A stretch of DNA of 64,000 bases. Origin: Alloascoidea africana (lineage: Eukaryota; Ascomycota; Alloascoideomycetes; Alloascoideales; Alloascoideaceae). The translations under genes were made by a program, and so were the position numbers. Below, in pieces: positions 41,761 to 52,568 of this stretch (its first letter is position 1; every line of letters begins with the position of its first letter). The notes under the pieces were generated by a model, which was given only the letters and a program-made list of their open reading frames with translations, was not told the origin of the DNA and made no database searches. The DNA lies in contig JAKTTT010000024.1 in the NCBI GenBank assembly GCA_030581615.1, positions 62,001-126,000 of the forward strand. The letters run 5' to 3'.

Positions 41761-42756
41761 ATGATACTAAGCAATCCGTTGGATGCCATATTGGAGATGG
41801 ACCTGTTTACATTTCTAACAATCGGTGCAGTGCTCTGTACCATTCTGGCAGGAACATGCCAACCACGAGAAAACTACAAGAACAAATCAGTTGCAGGAGT
41901 TAATCCAGTTTTCTTGGCCTGTTGGGTAATTGGAGATTTTACCAATATGCTTGGATCATGGCTTACTGGGAAACTATTGTTCCAAAAAATGGTTGGAACT
42001 TACGCCTTTTGCCTTGTTGACACGATTCAGGTGGGACAATACATTTATTACTCCCGATTTGACAGGCTGAGAGAGGAACAACAACAAAAGCAAATCCGGG
42101 ATCATGATGAGGAATTGCACAAGAAGACAGAAGATTCTGGACATTCTAATCGGTTTCAAGACTATGGGTACCATGCAATTGATAGACAAGACAACGCATC
42201 AGCAGCACTTATGAAAGAATTATCTCAAAGATCTAGTACACCATCATTGAACAGATGCCTTGTTCAAAGCATAATAATAAATAGCAGTTTACCTGCAGTT
42301 GTGAGTGCGGCTCCAATACCTCAAAATGTTTCAAGTTTGGAATCAACAAGTTCAATCTGGTTCAAAATTGGAGCTTTATCTCTCTGGATATCAGCTGGGA
42401 TTTTCATAGTGGCTCGATTACCACAACTGTACTTCAACTACTGTCGGAGATCCACCAAAGGCAGTTCAAAACAGCTTTTCACAATGGTCATTTGTGCAAA
42501 CTCTTTCAATCTCTTAACCGTTTTGAACTCCCCAAGGGCAAGACAAGGAGGACTTGAAAGGGAATTGTTTTTCAAAGAGCAGATTCCATTTCTTCTTTGC
42601 TACATCTTTTCTCTGATTTTGGACTTTATAATCATCAGTCAATTTTTTTATTTTGACATTTACCTTCCTAAAAGGAAGCAAGAACGTTCATTTGATGGTG
42701 AAAATGAGATTACTGAAAGGAGTAGGCTCCTAGGGGAGAGTAACATAAATATTTGA
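41761..42756 (+). CDS. PQ-loop family vacuolar/lysosomal amino-acid transporter (Ypq-like)
   Basis: A 331-residue, seven-helix membrane protein. Two PQ-loop halves are separated by a hydrophilic loop of about 90 residues (about 110-200). The first has CQPRENYKNKSVAGVNPVFLACW followed by GDFTNMLGSWLTG; the second has the canonical ARLPQLYFNYCRRSTKGSS and NSFNLLTVL. Yeast Ypq1-3 and mammalian PQLC2 export cationic amino acids from the vacuole or lysosome. The first motif reads Gln-Pro rather than Pro-Gln, a variation seen in some relatives. The C terminus ends with an RSRLLGES stretch resembling a dileucine sorting signal. A single exon; start at the first ATG. Substrate is inference. Confidence 0.82.
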   Translation: MILSNPLDAILEMDLFTFLTIGAVLCTILAGTCQPRENYKNKSVAGVNPVFLACWVIGDFTNMLGSWLTGKLLFQKMVGTYAFCLVDTIQVGQYIYYSRFDRLREEQQQKQIRDHDEELHKKTEDSGHSNRFQDYGYHAIDRQDNASAALMKELSQRSSTPSLNRCLVQSIIINSSLPAVVSAAPIPQNVSSLESTSSIWFKIGALSLWISAGIFIVARLPQLYFNYCRRSTKGSSKQLFTMVICANSFNLLTVLNSPRARQGGLERELFFKEQIPFLLCYIFSLILDFIIISQFFYFDIYLPKRKQERSFDGENEITERSRLLGESNINI

Positions 42757-42958
42757 GACGGAATTTTCTTCCTTCCTTTTTATATTTGGCATATAAATTA
42801 ATGATTTAGGGTTATGAGCATATAATTAATATACACTACGAATTCTTATAGGGCACCTTGGAGTTACATTTGAATCTACAACGATCTGCATTAGCAAAAA
42901 ACATCTTTTAAAAATACAAGCATTATATTTTTAAATAAATGACATTTGGTTGAGTGAT

Positions 42959-43464
42959 TTACTGCTGGGCAAAGTACTCCAAGAGCAGGTTTCTGTCCTC
43001 AGAGTCCTCACCCCAGTTCTTGACAACGACGCAAGAAGCACCAACAACCTTTCTGGCATTTCCCTCTCTGTCGACCTGGCAAAGACCAGCCCACTCTCCG
43101 AGCTTCTTTGCATCAGAGACCTTGATCAAGGGGATCTTTTGTTCGTGTTCGTTGCAAAGACCCTCGACGAGCTTGATGATTCCATCTTCGGTCACAGAGT
43201 CACACAAGACAGCCAATTGGGCCTCACCACGAGACAAAGCTCTGGTGGCCTCACGGAGTCCACGAGCAAGACCATCGTGAACCAATGATCTCTTCAAGAC
43301 ACCTCTGAGGGCATCCTCAATGGAAACGGTTCCGGTGGTGGCTTCGGCGGAAACCTCGACTTCTTGGACTTCTTCGATATCAGACTAGAAGGTGGCAGAA
43401 ACGATTAGAATCAAGAACACTCGTGGGGAACGAAAGAACTTGGATTTTAATAAAAGCTTACCAT
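42959..43464 (-). CDS. RPS12: 40S ribosomal protein eS12, first exon is the ATG alone
   Basis: Exons 43462-43464 and 42959-43384 give 142 residues (S. cerevisiae Rps12 has 143). Exon 1 is only the initiator codon. The 77-bp intron begins GTAAGC, has a TTCTAAT branch and ends TTCTAG, and exon 2 begins [11 protein letters not shown]. The core [20 protein letters not shown] and ending LLLEYFAQQ are diagnostic. It is a beak protein of the small subunit. It converges with the PQ-loop transporter, 202 bp between stops. Confidence 0.95.
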
Positions 43465-43792
43465 TTTCGATAATATAAACAGGCTTCTTCGTCAGAGTTG
43501 CTTTTCTGCTCAGTCTGGGTTGTGGAAGATGATTGATTCTGAATTTCAAACATAACAAGGTAGAGATGTGGGTCTGATATTTACGCTTACATAGTGCGTA
43601 ATGTTCAGCACGAATCACATATCAGCCTTCCTCTTTAGGAAGGCACTTTTGTGACTGCTTTATTCCATAGTACAAAATACACCCATACATCCAAATCAAA
43701 AGAAATTGGCATATTTGTGTCTGATCTAAAATACATTGGCAAAGCAAATGAAGGGCCAGTAACAAAACAAAAAGGCAAAATGAAGAAATAAA
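43465..43792. other. intergenic / RPS12 promoter
   Basis: About 330 bp between RPS12's start and HUA1's stop. The frame seen on the minus strand near 43385-43618 reads through the RPS12 intron and leader and is not a gene. T-rich promoter DNA lies next to RPS12. Confidence 0.5.
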
Positions 43793-44404
43793 TCACAAAT
43801 AAAGTCTTCCTATCCCTTTACACGTATGGCATGTTTCCGAACCCCAAATAAAGTCTCTTTCTTGTCCGCTCCCACGGCACGTTCCACAAAGCACGCCTCC
43901 AAGTCCCGGATCACCCGCAGACAGCACTCTGGGCATCACGACCTGGGGAGATGGAGCCGGGAACGGCCCTGGAACCCTTGGAATGGCCGGGATCGGTGGG
44001 ATATAGCCTCGCTGTGTAGGTACGGTGTAAATATCTGTTGTAGTAACATTGGGTCGAAGAAATGGGCCCATAGACACTTGACTAATTCTCACGTTTGGAG
44101 CAGCCGATCTGACATTGTTCTGGCGGGCAAACATGGAGTAGCAGTCCTTGCACAGCTTGCCATTCTTCAATTTCACCCCAGTGTTTCTACACTTGTGGCA
44201 AAAATAATCCGGGGGGTATATCAGAGCCGGGTTCGGGCTATACGTGCTGTAGTTTGCGCGTGGTGGCTGTGGTGCGGGAGGTCTGCGAGCTGATGATGAA
44301 GATGAAGCTGAAGCTGACGGGTAGGGTGAGTAAGGTGGAGGTGCTTCGTTCGGGGTCTTTTCTTGCTCTGATCTCGACTGTTCTGCTTGCGATTTCGAGT
44401 CCAT
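43793..44404 (-). CDS. HUA1: Hua1-like cytosolic zinc-finger protein
   Basis: A 203-residue protein matching the Hua1 layout. The N-terminal third is Pro/Ser-rich with a PPPYSPYP motif, a WW-domain ligand (Hua1 is linked to the Rsp5 ubiquitin ligase and actin-patch factors). A central zinc-binding block follows (YPPDYFCHKCRNTGVKLKNG then LCKDCY), and the C terminus has a DnaJ-like CxxCxGxG pair (CGTCRGSGQ, CHTCKGIG). Length equals S. cerevisiae Hua1 (198). The GTG-led extension is ignored; ATG 44402-44404 is the first. A TATATATA element near 44459-44467 is its likely TATA box. It is divergent from GOT1. Confidence 0.88.
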   Translation of the reverse strand: MDSKSQAEQSRSEQEKTPNEAPPPYSPYPSASASSSSSARRPPAPQPPRANYSTYSPNPALIYPPDYFCHKCRNTGVKLKNGKLCKDCYSMFARQNNVRSAAPNVRISQVSMGPFLRPNVTTTDIYTVPTQRGYIPPIPAIPRVPGPFPAPSPQVVMPRVLSAGDPGLGGVLCGTCRGSGQERDFIWGSETCHTCKGIGRLYL

Positions 44405-44612
44405 TGGCACTATCTATGCTTTTCTAGAAAGAAATGGGAGAAAAGGCTCGTACGGGACTATATATATCATCAGCAGCCGCTTGGCACGGAGAGGCAGTGA
44501 CCTCTCGTTCATTCGCTCACCTTCTGCGATTATCCCGATGAAGGAGGAATCCAGATCGTGATCTCTTCATCCCTCCACCCTCCACCCTCTGTTGTGACCA
44601 CCAACCAGCACC

Positions 44613-45255
44613 ATGATATGGTTATCCGAGCTCCAGAGTATGTGCGAGTTATAATCCATAGAGGGCGTTTGTGATAATGTTTTGTGCGTGGAACTGACTG
44701 AGAACATGCTTTTAGAATTTGGAGTTGGCTTCACAGCCGCTGGTATGATCACAGATTACCACCGTGTACACATGACAATAAATACCAACAACATCAAAAA
44801 GGCTTATTCTTTTTTTGCCTTGGCGTGATGGCCTTTTTCGATAGTGCTCTTTTGGCTTTGGCAAACATTCTGTTTATAATAGGGCTGACGTTGATCATTG
44901 GTCCCAAGAAGACAATAAATTTCTTTACAAGACCCGCAAAGATCAGAGGTACAATTTGTTTTGTTTTAGGCATAGTGGCAATTCTTGCAAAGCATAGTTT
45001 TATTGGGTTTATCATTGAGAGCGTTGGAATCTTGGCTCTGTTTGGCGATTTTTTCGCGGTCATTGTCACGTTCTTGAGATCTGTGCCCATTATTGGTCCA
45101 TTACTTTCACATCCGCTAGTTGCACCGGTACGTGTTTGGTTTCATAAACATGTCAAACTCGTTTGCTCCCTACGCAGGAAAATTTACTAACATTTACTTG
45201 TGTTTTTGTCTAGACTATTGACCGATTGGCCGGCGTCAGAGTGTTGCCGGTATAA
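44613..45255 (+). CDS. GOT1: Golgi transport protein Got1, three introns
   Basis: Exons 44613-44637, 44716-44742, 44802-45127 and 45214-45255 give 139 residues (yeast Got1: 138). Got1 is a four-helix membrane protein of early Golgi/COPII vesicles that aids ER-Golgi fusion. The read-through protein is [55 protein letters not shown] and ending AGVRVLPV, each a Got1 block. Introns are 78, 59 and 86 bp; the last has the perfect branch TTACTAAC. The two tiny first exons are only 25 and 27 bases, so a single-ORF view would miss the N terminus and C terminus. The assignment is firm. Confidence 0.93.
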
Positions 45256-46214
45256 AAGGATAAACTCGTTGCCAGGTCCTTGAGAGGCAAGAGGAGAGAG
45301 TTTTCAAATTCTAATATGTCTGTACTATATCTATTTAGAAAAGCATGAATTAGTGGAAGAAGAGTGAGGCATCTAGTAATGTTTGTAGCACCGTACGGGC
45401 CGAGTCTTCAGAATCTGTTTATTTTGGTTTAATCAGGAACTAGCACTCCTTTCTTCGGTCATTCGGATCTATCTATCTCTTACGCATAATTCCCAGCTTG
45501 GTCTCCCCAGCAGTACAAATCAGTTGCGTTTTACTGTATCGAGTTGCAGGCTGCACCTATCCATGCTCTTCTTCTCAGTGATGTTTATTCTCTGCAAAGA
45601 CCACGGATATGAACGACAGGCACTGCTAATTCGGGATGCAAAATTTCATCTAAAAATACACAGCGCACTTTTTTGTGTGCTGGTGAAAAGAAAAAGGACA
45701 TAAACCCACAAATGAGAGCTCCCCCGGTTTTGGAGCCGATCCAGCAGAAAGGCATCAAAGACTACCAGAGTTTGACAAAAAACAAAACGAATGCGAATGT
45801 TGTAATTGAATGGAAACTCTCTGTAAAAACAAGCTTTTCCAGCATGCCCAGAATCAACTATTAGTGAGGTATTACCCCTTAAACTTGAAGGCGGCGGTTA
45901 ATTCGAGGATGCACTTGAGGAGGATCTTCTTTCCGACTTTACGCAAACTTAGGCAATCGGGCAGTAGTTTCCAAACATGCGTTGCCAGCTTCTGAACTCT
46001 TCCGAAGCTCTGAACAAAAAAGAAAAGACAGGATAAAAAAAAAAAACTCTCTCTCAAAATGGGAATTATAAAAGGGGTGCTAAATTCCTGTAATCCCAAT
46101 TCTTCATCCTCATCTTCATTCTACTCTTTCAACTCAACAGTCTTCGAACTAATAATCAATCGCTCTAATTTGCATTCGTTCTTTGAAACCTAACTACTTT
46201 CGCTATTTTTAAAA
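45256..46214 (+). promoter_or_regulatory. upstream region of the shorter SED1-like gene, with TATA box
   Basis: About 960 bp without a gene. TATAAAAG at 46067-46074 lies 141 bp before the ATG and is followed by a C/T-rich leader ending AAAAATG. A 63-codon frame at 45673 is not protein-like. Confidence 0.6.
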
Positions 46215-47195
46215 ATGAAATCTTTCTCTTTGGCCACAATCGCAGCTTTCTCTGCCTCTGCTCTCGCCCATGGCGGTTACAGCAACAGCACCATCGTTGA
46301 GCCCACAGAGACCACCTTGTACACCACCGAGGTCGTCACTGAGTACACCACTTACTGCCCCGAGCCCACCACTTTGACTCACGGTAACAAGACCATCACC
46401 ATCACTTCAACCGGTCTCGTTACCATTACTGACTGCCCTTGCACCATCTCCAAGAGCACAGTTGTCACTACCACTCCTACGGAGACTGAGACCAAGACCG
46501 AGACTGAGACCGATTGCACCACTGTCATCCCATCTACTTACACCTCAACTTTCAAGACTGAGGTCACTGAGTACACCACTTACTGTCCTGAGCCTACCAC
46601 CTTGACTCATGGCAAGAGCACTATTGTTGTCCCAACTCCAGGAACCGTTACCATCACTGAATGCCCCGGTAAGTGCACTGTCGAGACCAGCTCAATCGTT
46701 TCTACTTCCCAGACCGTGATTGTTTCCACCTCTGAGACCACTCTCTCAACCATCTGCTCTTCCACAGTTATCCCATCCACCTACATCTCTACTTACGAGA
46801 CCACTGTTCCTGAGACCAAGGTCACAACCTACTGCCCTGAGCCCACCACCTTGACCTTCACTCATGGCGAGAGCACCTCCAGTACCGTTGAAGTCCCCAC
46901 TCCAGGAACAGTCACAGTCACCAACTGCCCAGGTGGATGCACCTACGAGACTAGTGAAGTCATCACCACTTCTGAGACCATCAGCACTGATATCCCAGTT
47001 GTTTCTACATGCACTGACTACGTTCCAATCCCCACCCCTGAGGAAGAGGCCCCAACCACACCCGTCAAAGTTGAGAGCTCCACACCAACTCCTTCCGGTA
47101 ACATCACTGTGCCAACCTATGAAGGCGCTGCTGTCGGCCATGCCGTTGCTGCTCCAGCTGTTGGTTTGATTGCCGCTCTTGCTTTCTTCTTGTAA
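46215..47195 (+). CDS. SED1-like GPI-anchored cell-wall protein, 3 modules
   Basis: A 326-residue protein with signal peptide (FSLATIAAFSASALA), a Thr-rich body and a GPI end (TYEGAAVGHAV followed by a hydrophobic tail ending FFL). The body has three copies of the SED1 module TEVTEYTTYCPEPTTLTHG, each followed by a beta-rich stretch and a Cys near TITDCPC or TVTECPGKC. S. cerevisiae Sed1/Spi1 carry the same YTTYCPEPTT block and are stress- and stationary-phase wall proteins covalently linked to beta-glucan. Codons are strongly biased to C-ending, as in highly expressed yeast genes. It is a paralogue of the gene at 52569. Confidence 0.9.
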   Translation: MKSFSLATIAAFSASALAHGGYSNSTIVEPTETTLYTTEVVTEYTTYCPEPTTLTHGNKTITITSTGLVTITDCPCTISKSTVVTTTPTETETKTETETDCTTVIPSTYTSTFKTEVTEYTTYCPEPTTLTHGKSTIVVPTPGTVTITECPGKCTVETSSIVSTSQTVIVSTSETTLSTICSSTVIPSTYISTYETTVPETKVTTYCPEPTTLTFTHGESTSSTVEVPTPGTVTVTNCPGGCTYETSEVITTSETISTDIPVVSTCTDYVPIPTPEEEAPTTPVKVESSTPTPSGNITVPTYEGAAVGHAVAAPAVGLIAALAFFL

Positions 47196-48610
47196 GCCAA
47201 GCTCGGATAAGCTTTTGTCGTTACTTCCGGATTAGGCAAGTAATTGGATGCATGCATTTAAAGGTGATTTTTAAGCGTTGAATTTTCCAAAAGATTTTCA
47301 TATTTACTCAAGATTTGGTTTCACTTTAATTTTTATTTTTTACAGAACTTTTAAAATTTTCCAAAAGTTGTTGATTCTTTCGCTTCATTTTCTTTGTTTT
47401 GGTTCTTCTGGAATATACCCGGTTTTCCTTAGCATTCTTAACATTTCTCTTTTTTTTTTCCGGTCTACTATCTATTCCCAAAGCATATTGTTTCTGAACC
47501 CCACTGAAGGCATTCTCGTTATCGTTTTTTACATAAAATATAATTGAATAATAAGAATTATAGAAAACAAATGGATTGACCATGTAAGAGAAACGTAGTT
47601 AATTTTGCAGATCGGTTTTTCGAATTGGTTTGGAAACCGGTCTTTGCACAGAAGTTTCTGATTTCACAGTTTTTAATTTGTGTTGGCCTAAATCTGAAAC
47701 CATTCTTATAACGTGTTGCTTAGGCAACGTAATCTAACTGTCAAGTCTAGTTATACAAGGTATTGGAAACTAGCAAAACGGCCAAGAAGCATTGACTGAA
47801 AGAATCTGAGAACTGGAATGTCGCAATGTAATACCCAAATTGCGTAATTTGTTAAAATTTTGATAGTTGATGAAAATTAACCAGCGATCTTAATTCGACA
47901 CCCTTGGGACAATTGTTTTGCGTGAAACGCATGGAATGGAATTGCTTCAAATGCTCCTCAATGTATGATGGACTAGCTTCAGATCAAGAGTCAATGGTTA
48001 GTAATCTATATCTTTTTCTTTTTAGCGAACTTCGGAAATACTATATAGAGTAAAGAATAGCGGCATTATTCTCAAGTTAACTTGCTACTAGTTGGTTCAT
48101 TGTAGAGCAACAACTGCGACGGCTTGGCAAATCAAATGTGCTTTCCAAAGGTCATCTAATGAATCTTACTAAGGCACATCTTATTATTATTTTGCCTTTT
48201 CTCTGTTGCACTTTACACTTTTAACTAGTAATGTTTTGTCCTTGCCTGTGGGTAGAGATCACTCAAGATCTTCATTTGTCACCATATCACAGTAATAAAG
48301 GATCTAATAGTCTTGAAGTAAATATTGATTGAATTTAAACATTGAATTGTGACTGTCGGAGGCTGTTTATTTCTCAAAAAAGCCATTATCTAATTTGGGA
48401 TATTTTGCTCTTAGTCATAGTTAGCCTCTATAAAAGTAATACAAACTACTATTCACTCTTTGTAACTTTTATATCAATTTGTAGAGAATGTTTGATTATT
48501 CGCAAACTCTACTAACGTCTCTACATAGTATGAATTATGATATTTCGCATTCTCTACACAATTAACACAAACACATGTGAAAAACACCAAAATTTTAAAC
48601 AAAAAAAGCG
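47196..48610. other. AT-rich intergenic
   Basis: About 1.4 kb, strongly AT-rich, after the shorter SED1-like gene. No protein-like frame or RNA gene was recognised up to the tRNA. The 3' UTR of the wall gene lies at the left. Confidence 0.55.
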
Positions 48611-48682
48611 TCGGCAATAGTTTAGTGGCTAGAATTTCCGCCTGTCACGCGGGGGACCGGGGTTCAATTCCCCGTTGCCGAG
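48611..48682 (+). tRNA. tRNA-Asp (GUC)
   Basis: A 72-nt cloverleaf with no intron. The acceptor stem is TCGGCAA/TTGCCGA. D-arm TAGTTTAGTGGCTA and T-arm GGGGTTCAATTCCCC (A and B boxes) are intact. The anticodon loop is CTGTCAC, anticodon GTC. The discriminator is G, as for Asp. A run of T follows at 48687 for Pol III termination. Confidence 0.95.
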
Positions 48683-51600
48683 AATCTTTTTTTCTTTGCT
48701 GTGAAATGAGTTTTTTTTTTCATTTTACTTGACAGTGGACCTTTTTTTGAGGTGAAAAGAGTTTGAAAAACGCAAATAGCAGCTTGGTTTTCTAATTTAG
48801 GAACAATTCACTAAAAATGTATTTTTTATCAACTGCGCCATATTGATTATAAAATATATACTTTCTAGACAACGACCATCACTTTTATTTCTGAGCCACG
48901 AATTTATTTCTTTACTAAGCTGAAAAGCCTTAGTCTTAGTTACTTTAGCTTATAAAGCATCGGGGATTACCTTTTATTTATGGGTATAAATCTGTAATGA
49001 AAAGATAATAAGGAGCCGGTTAAACCAGACTTTTACTCGAAACTTCTATTTCAGGAAAAATGATATCCCCTAATATTCTGTAGTTTTTTTTAGCTAGACA
49101 GATACTTATATAATCTTAATTTAAAGACTGCAAATCTTTCCTTTGGGGAGGTAGACCTATAACGTCTAGGAGACCCGGAAACATTAGAAACGAAAAAAAA
49201 AAAGAATTGTAACGGATCTTAAAAAACTGGGCAAAAACCTGTACAAATAAATAGTAATTGGTTTAGGCTTTAGGTCTTGTGCCATTTTTTTGGAAACCTT
49301 GGTGGACCCTTAACGACTGGTAATAGGTTAAATGGGACCAAGATTAGTAGAATTGAATCTGAAGAACGACTTAATGTGTTGAAATACGATGATTGTTATA
49401 TGTGAACAAAGCTAGGACTTTATTACAGGGTTAACGAAAAATTGGCTTTTGATTTTTAGATAAGATTTTGGGGCGAAATTCTTTTGGAGTCATAGACGAT
49501 AACCAAAAGCAGATGGAACAAGTAAAGAATTTTAGTGGGATAACCTATCTAGTCACACAGCCTCTGGATTAAAAAATGGCTTGGATTATTGCATGGAGGT
49601 TCTACAACTGGCAACTTAATCTTCTGATCTTAGTTTTACTCAAACCTCTTTTGAAAATAAACGCTTGGATAAGGCCATATAGTTTTTAGATGGTAAAGCT
49701 TCAACTATTGAAATGGTTCTTGTCTGGTAACCTTGTTGGGGTTTACATTGACCTTCGTGTTTTTGTCTCTGTCTCTTGGTCTTTTACTATATCTTTTAAC
49801 TCTTAATTACTCAAAAAATTTCAAAGGAATCTGTAGCAATCGATGGTTCCATCACCTTTCTGTTGGGAGAAAGGTGTATGGCAGGTACAAAAAAGTAATC
49901 CTTAGATATACCGTCAGATAGATAGAATGAAAAGTCACAACATGTTCCTAGTACAGATCAGTTTCTATGATAGGGTTGTTTATCTGGGAATTTGGAAATT
50001 TATCATTTCTCCTAATGTGAAGAAAGGCACTATTCCGAAGAACAGGTTTGTAACCGGTGAAAAACTCGGATAGAATAATGGAATGTAAAACCAGATCTTG
50101 AAAGCATAGTGTTTTACGAGCCAAAGTTTCAAATATCTTGTTTTCTGGAACCATTTTGTACTTGTCGTTGACCCCATCACAAACCGTTTGATGTGTTTGT
50201 TGTAAAAAGTTGTACTGTGGCCCCACACAACATTGAAAATGTAAGGTCACTAAAACTGTTATTTCAGAGTTTCTCAAGGCAAAATCTCAACTGTGAAAAC
50301 ACACTATTTGGTTCTTATCTCTGCAAATTTCAATTTCTCTTCCTTGTTAAAAAATTGTGCTATTTTACAACAACTACACACATGCACACTGTAAGGTTTC
50401 CTGAATCCATCCAGAATTAAACTTTTTCGCAAAATCGTAGCCGCTCCTTGTTTGTGTAAATGTACCAGTCATGTGAATTAACAAGGTGTTTAAGCATTGC
50501 AATATGAAATCACAGTTATCAACTCTAATTTACGAAACAACAGCGTTAAAGCGTTAAATGTATTTGATATCTTGAAGATTTGAATCCTCTGAAAAGGATA
50601 GACGGGGGCGGTTAGACAAATAGGGTTTTCCACTATATGGTCCGAGATCACAGAGAAGAGATGCTCTGTGAACTGACCACACCGTTGTAGATGTCCATCT
50701 TGTTCCAAGTCGTGCTCCATCCATCTCTTTCCGTTTCCGGTAAGCCATAAATACCATCTCCTCGGCTACTAGAAATTACGAAACGACGAACAAATCGCTA
50801 CTGGCTTACAACATCGAAAAATACTGCGGGAGAAGGACCCGGAAGGAGGAAGGGAGAGTGCAGCGACGCGGTGAGCGTGTGTGTGGTGCCTGGGGAAATA
50901 ATTTCGCTACACCGGCAGCCACCGCCACCGCCACGGGCTAGCCAGCTGTTTTGTTCCAATTCCGGGGACTTGAATTGAGCATCCGATCTGTGGGAAGCGT
51001 AATTCTGGCCAGTGAAAAGCGTTTAGAGTAGGTTACAAGACGAAGGCGAAAACGGAGCACTTTTCAGCGCTTAGAAATATCACTGCAAGGGGTGAGAAAT
51101 CGAAACAAAGCCTCTATGAAGTTTGATGTCATGCCACATCTCAGCTCTGCGATGCTCAGTGATGAGGCCGGGCCGAGGGGATGCACACACAAATAACTAA
51201 ACATGGAAGAGACGGGAACTGAACTGAACTGATGGATCATGGTCTGGCAAGCGAGGTTGAAACCTTCGGATGGTTGTTATCTGACAAGAGTTCTCCAGCC
51301 ACCACCCAAGCGCGGTTTTCGGTTCTCACTACAATCTATGAGAAACATGTACATTTAGTATACAGCTATCTAGATATTTCTGTGTGTCCGGACAACATCT
51401 TGATTACTTCAATGGCTTTTCGTGCCGATGCCAATAGACATTTCCGGACGTGCCACATGTTGGTTTCTCTTGCCCCATAATGGTGCAACCGTGGAACAGC
51501 ATCCATAGAAGATTTGGAATTCGGGAATAGGAGAAAAGCCACACGAAGAAGGAAAGAAAAGAATGGAAAGCAGAGGTGAAAAAAAAAAAGCAGGAAACCA

Positions 51601-52568
51601 ATTCCGCGAATTCCAATTCCACAATATACTGGCATTATCGACGCCAGGAGGCTGGCAGACACCATAGAACGGCATCCAAGTATATTCAGCATAATGTGCA
51701 TTTGCCCTATATGTTTTTGCCTTTTGAATTGCACAAGCACACGAACGAATAATAAAACATAAACATGATGCTTATTTTGGTCCCTTGAAGGGCTTTTTAA
51801 GAACTTGGTAAGTTATATTTAGAAGGTTGGAGCATAAGAATAGAAAACCAAGAAGAAAAAAGAAAGAAAGAAAAACAAAGCCTGAATAGTATTTTTTCCG
51901 ATTTGGGGACTTTCCCCAATTTTCTCATTTCCCACATGAATTAAATAAGCATTAGTGTTTTTTTTTCGGCGCTTAGGGTTAGCCGTCATCATAATGGCAA
52001 TGCCGGAACACAATCTCGAGAGCAAAAAAACAAAAAAGTGTGCACACGGACGGGTCCTTTTTCGCACTTTCTCACGTTGGTTAGAAGCAGGAAGTGGAAG
52101 ATATGGGCCAAACACAAACAAATCAAAACGTCGAAACAGACCACACACTTGAACTTTGGTTTTTACGCTGGAGCTGGAGCTGGAGCAGGAGCTAGAAACG
52201 CAGATGAAATGGTGCGACGTTTTGTTTCAAGTGTAAGCACAGGTCGAAGCCAACGGCTCTGGTCTGTGATCTGATGATCTGCTCTCTGGTCTCTGGTCTC
52301 TTCGGGTGCTTGACTGGGCTCGGTTGTTCCGCTCGAGGAAATCTCCTTCGGCCCCTTGCAGGTGCATCTCCAACATATCTTTCCCATCGTCCTGATCAGA
52401 GCAGTATAAAAGAACCCCGGTTTTCCTTCCAAGTGCTTTCCTTTTCCCTCGTCAGCAGCTTCTCATCTCGAGTCTAGTACCCTCACTACTTTGCTCAGTT
52501 CTCCCCTCGCTTTCCCCTAGGCTACGCCCTTCGCTCTCGTTTCTGTTCGCTCGACTGGAAAATCAAAG
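48683..52568 (+). promoter_or_regulatory. 3.9-kb gene-free region upstream of the longer SED1-like gene
   Basis: The left part (to about 50.7 kb) is AT-rich and the right part is more GC-rich, with CCACCGCCACCGCCAC at 50919-50934 and GA-rich tracts. Frames up to 124 codons appear on both strands but none is protein-like. TATAAAAG at 52405-52412 lies 157 bp before the ATG, with a C/T-rich leader. The size suits an extended promoter of a strongly regulated wall gene, or hidden non-coding transcripts. Confidence 0.5.
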
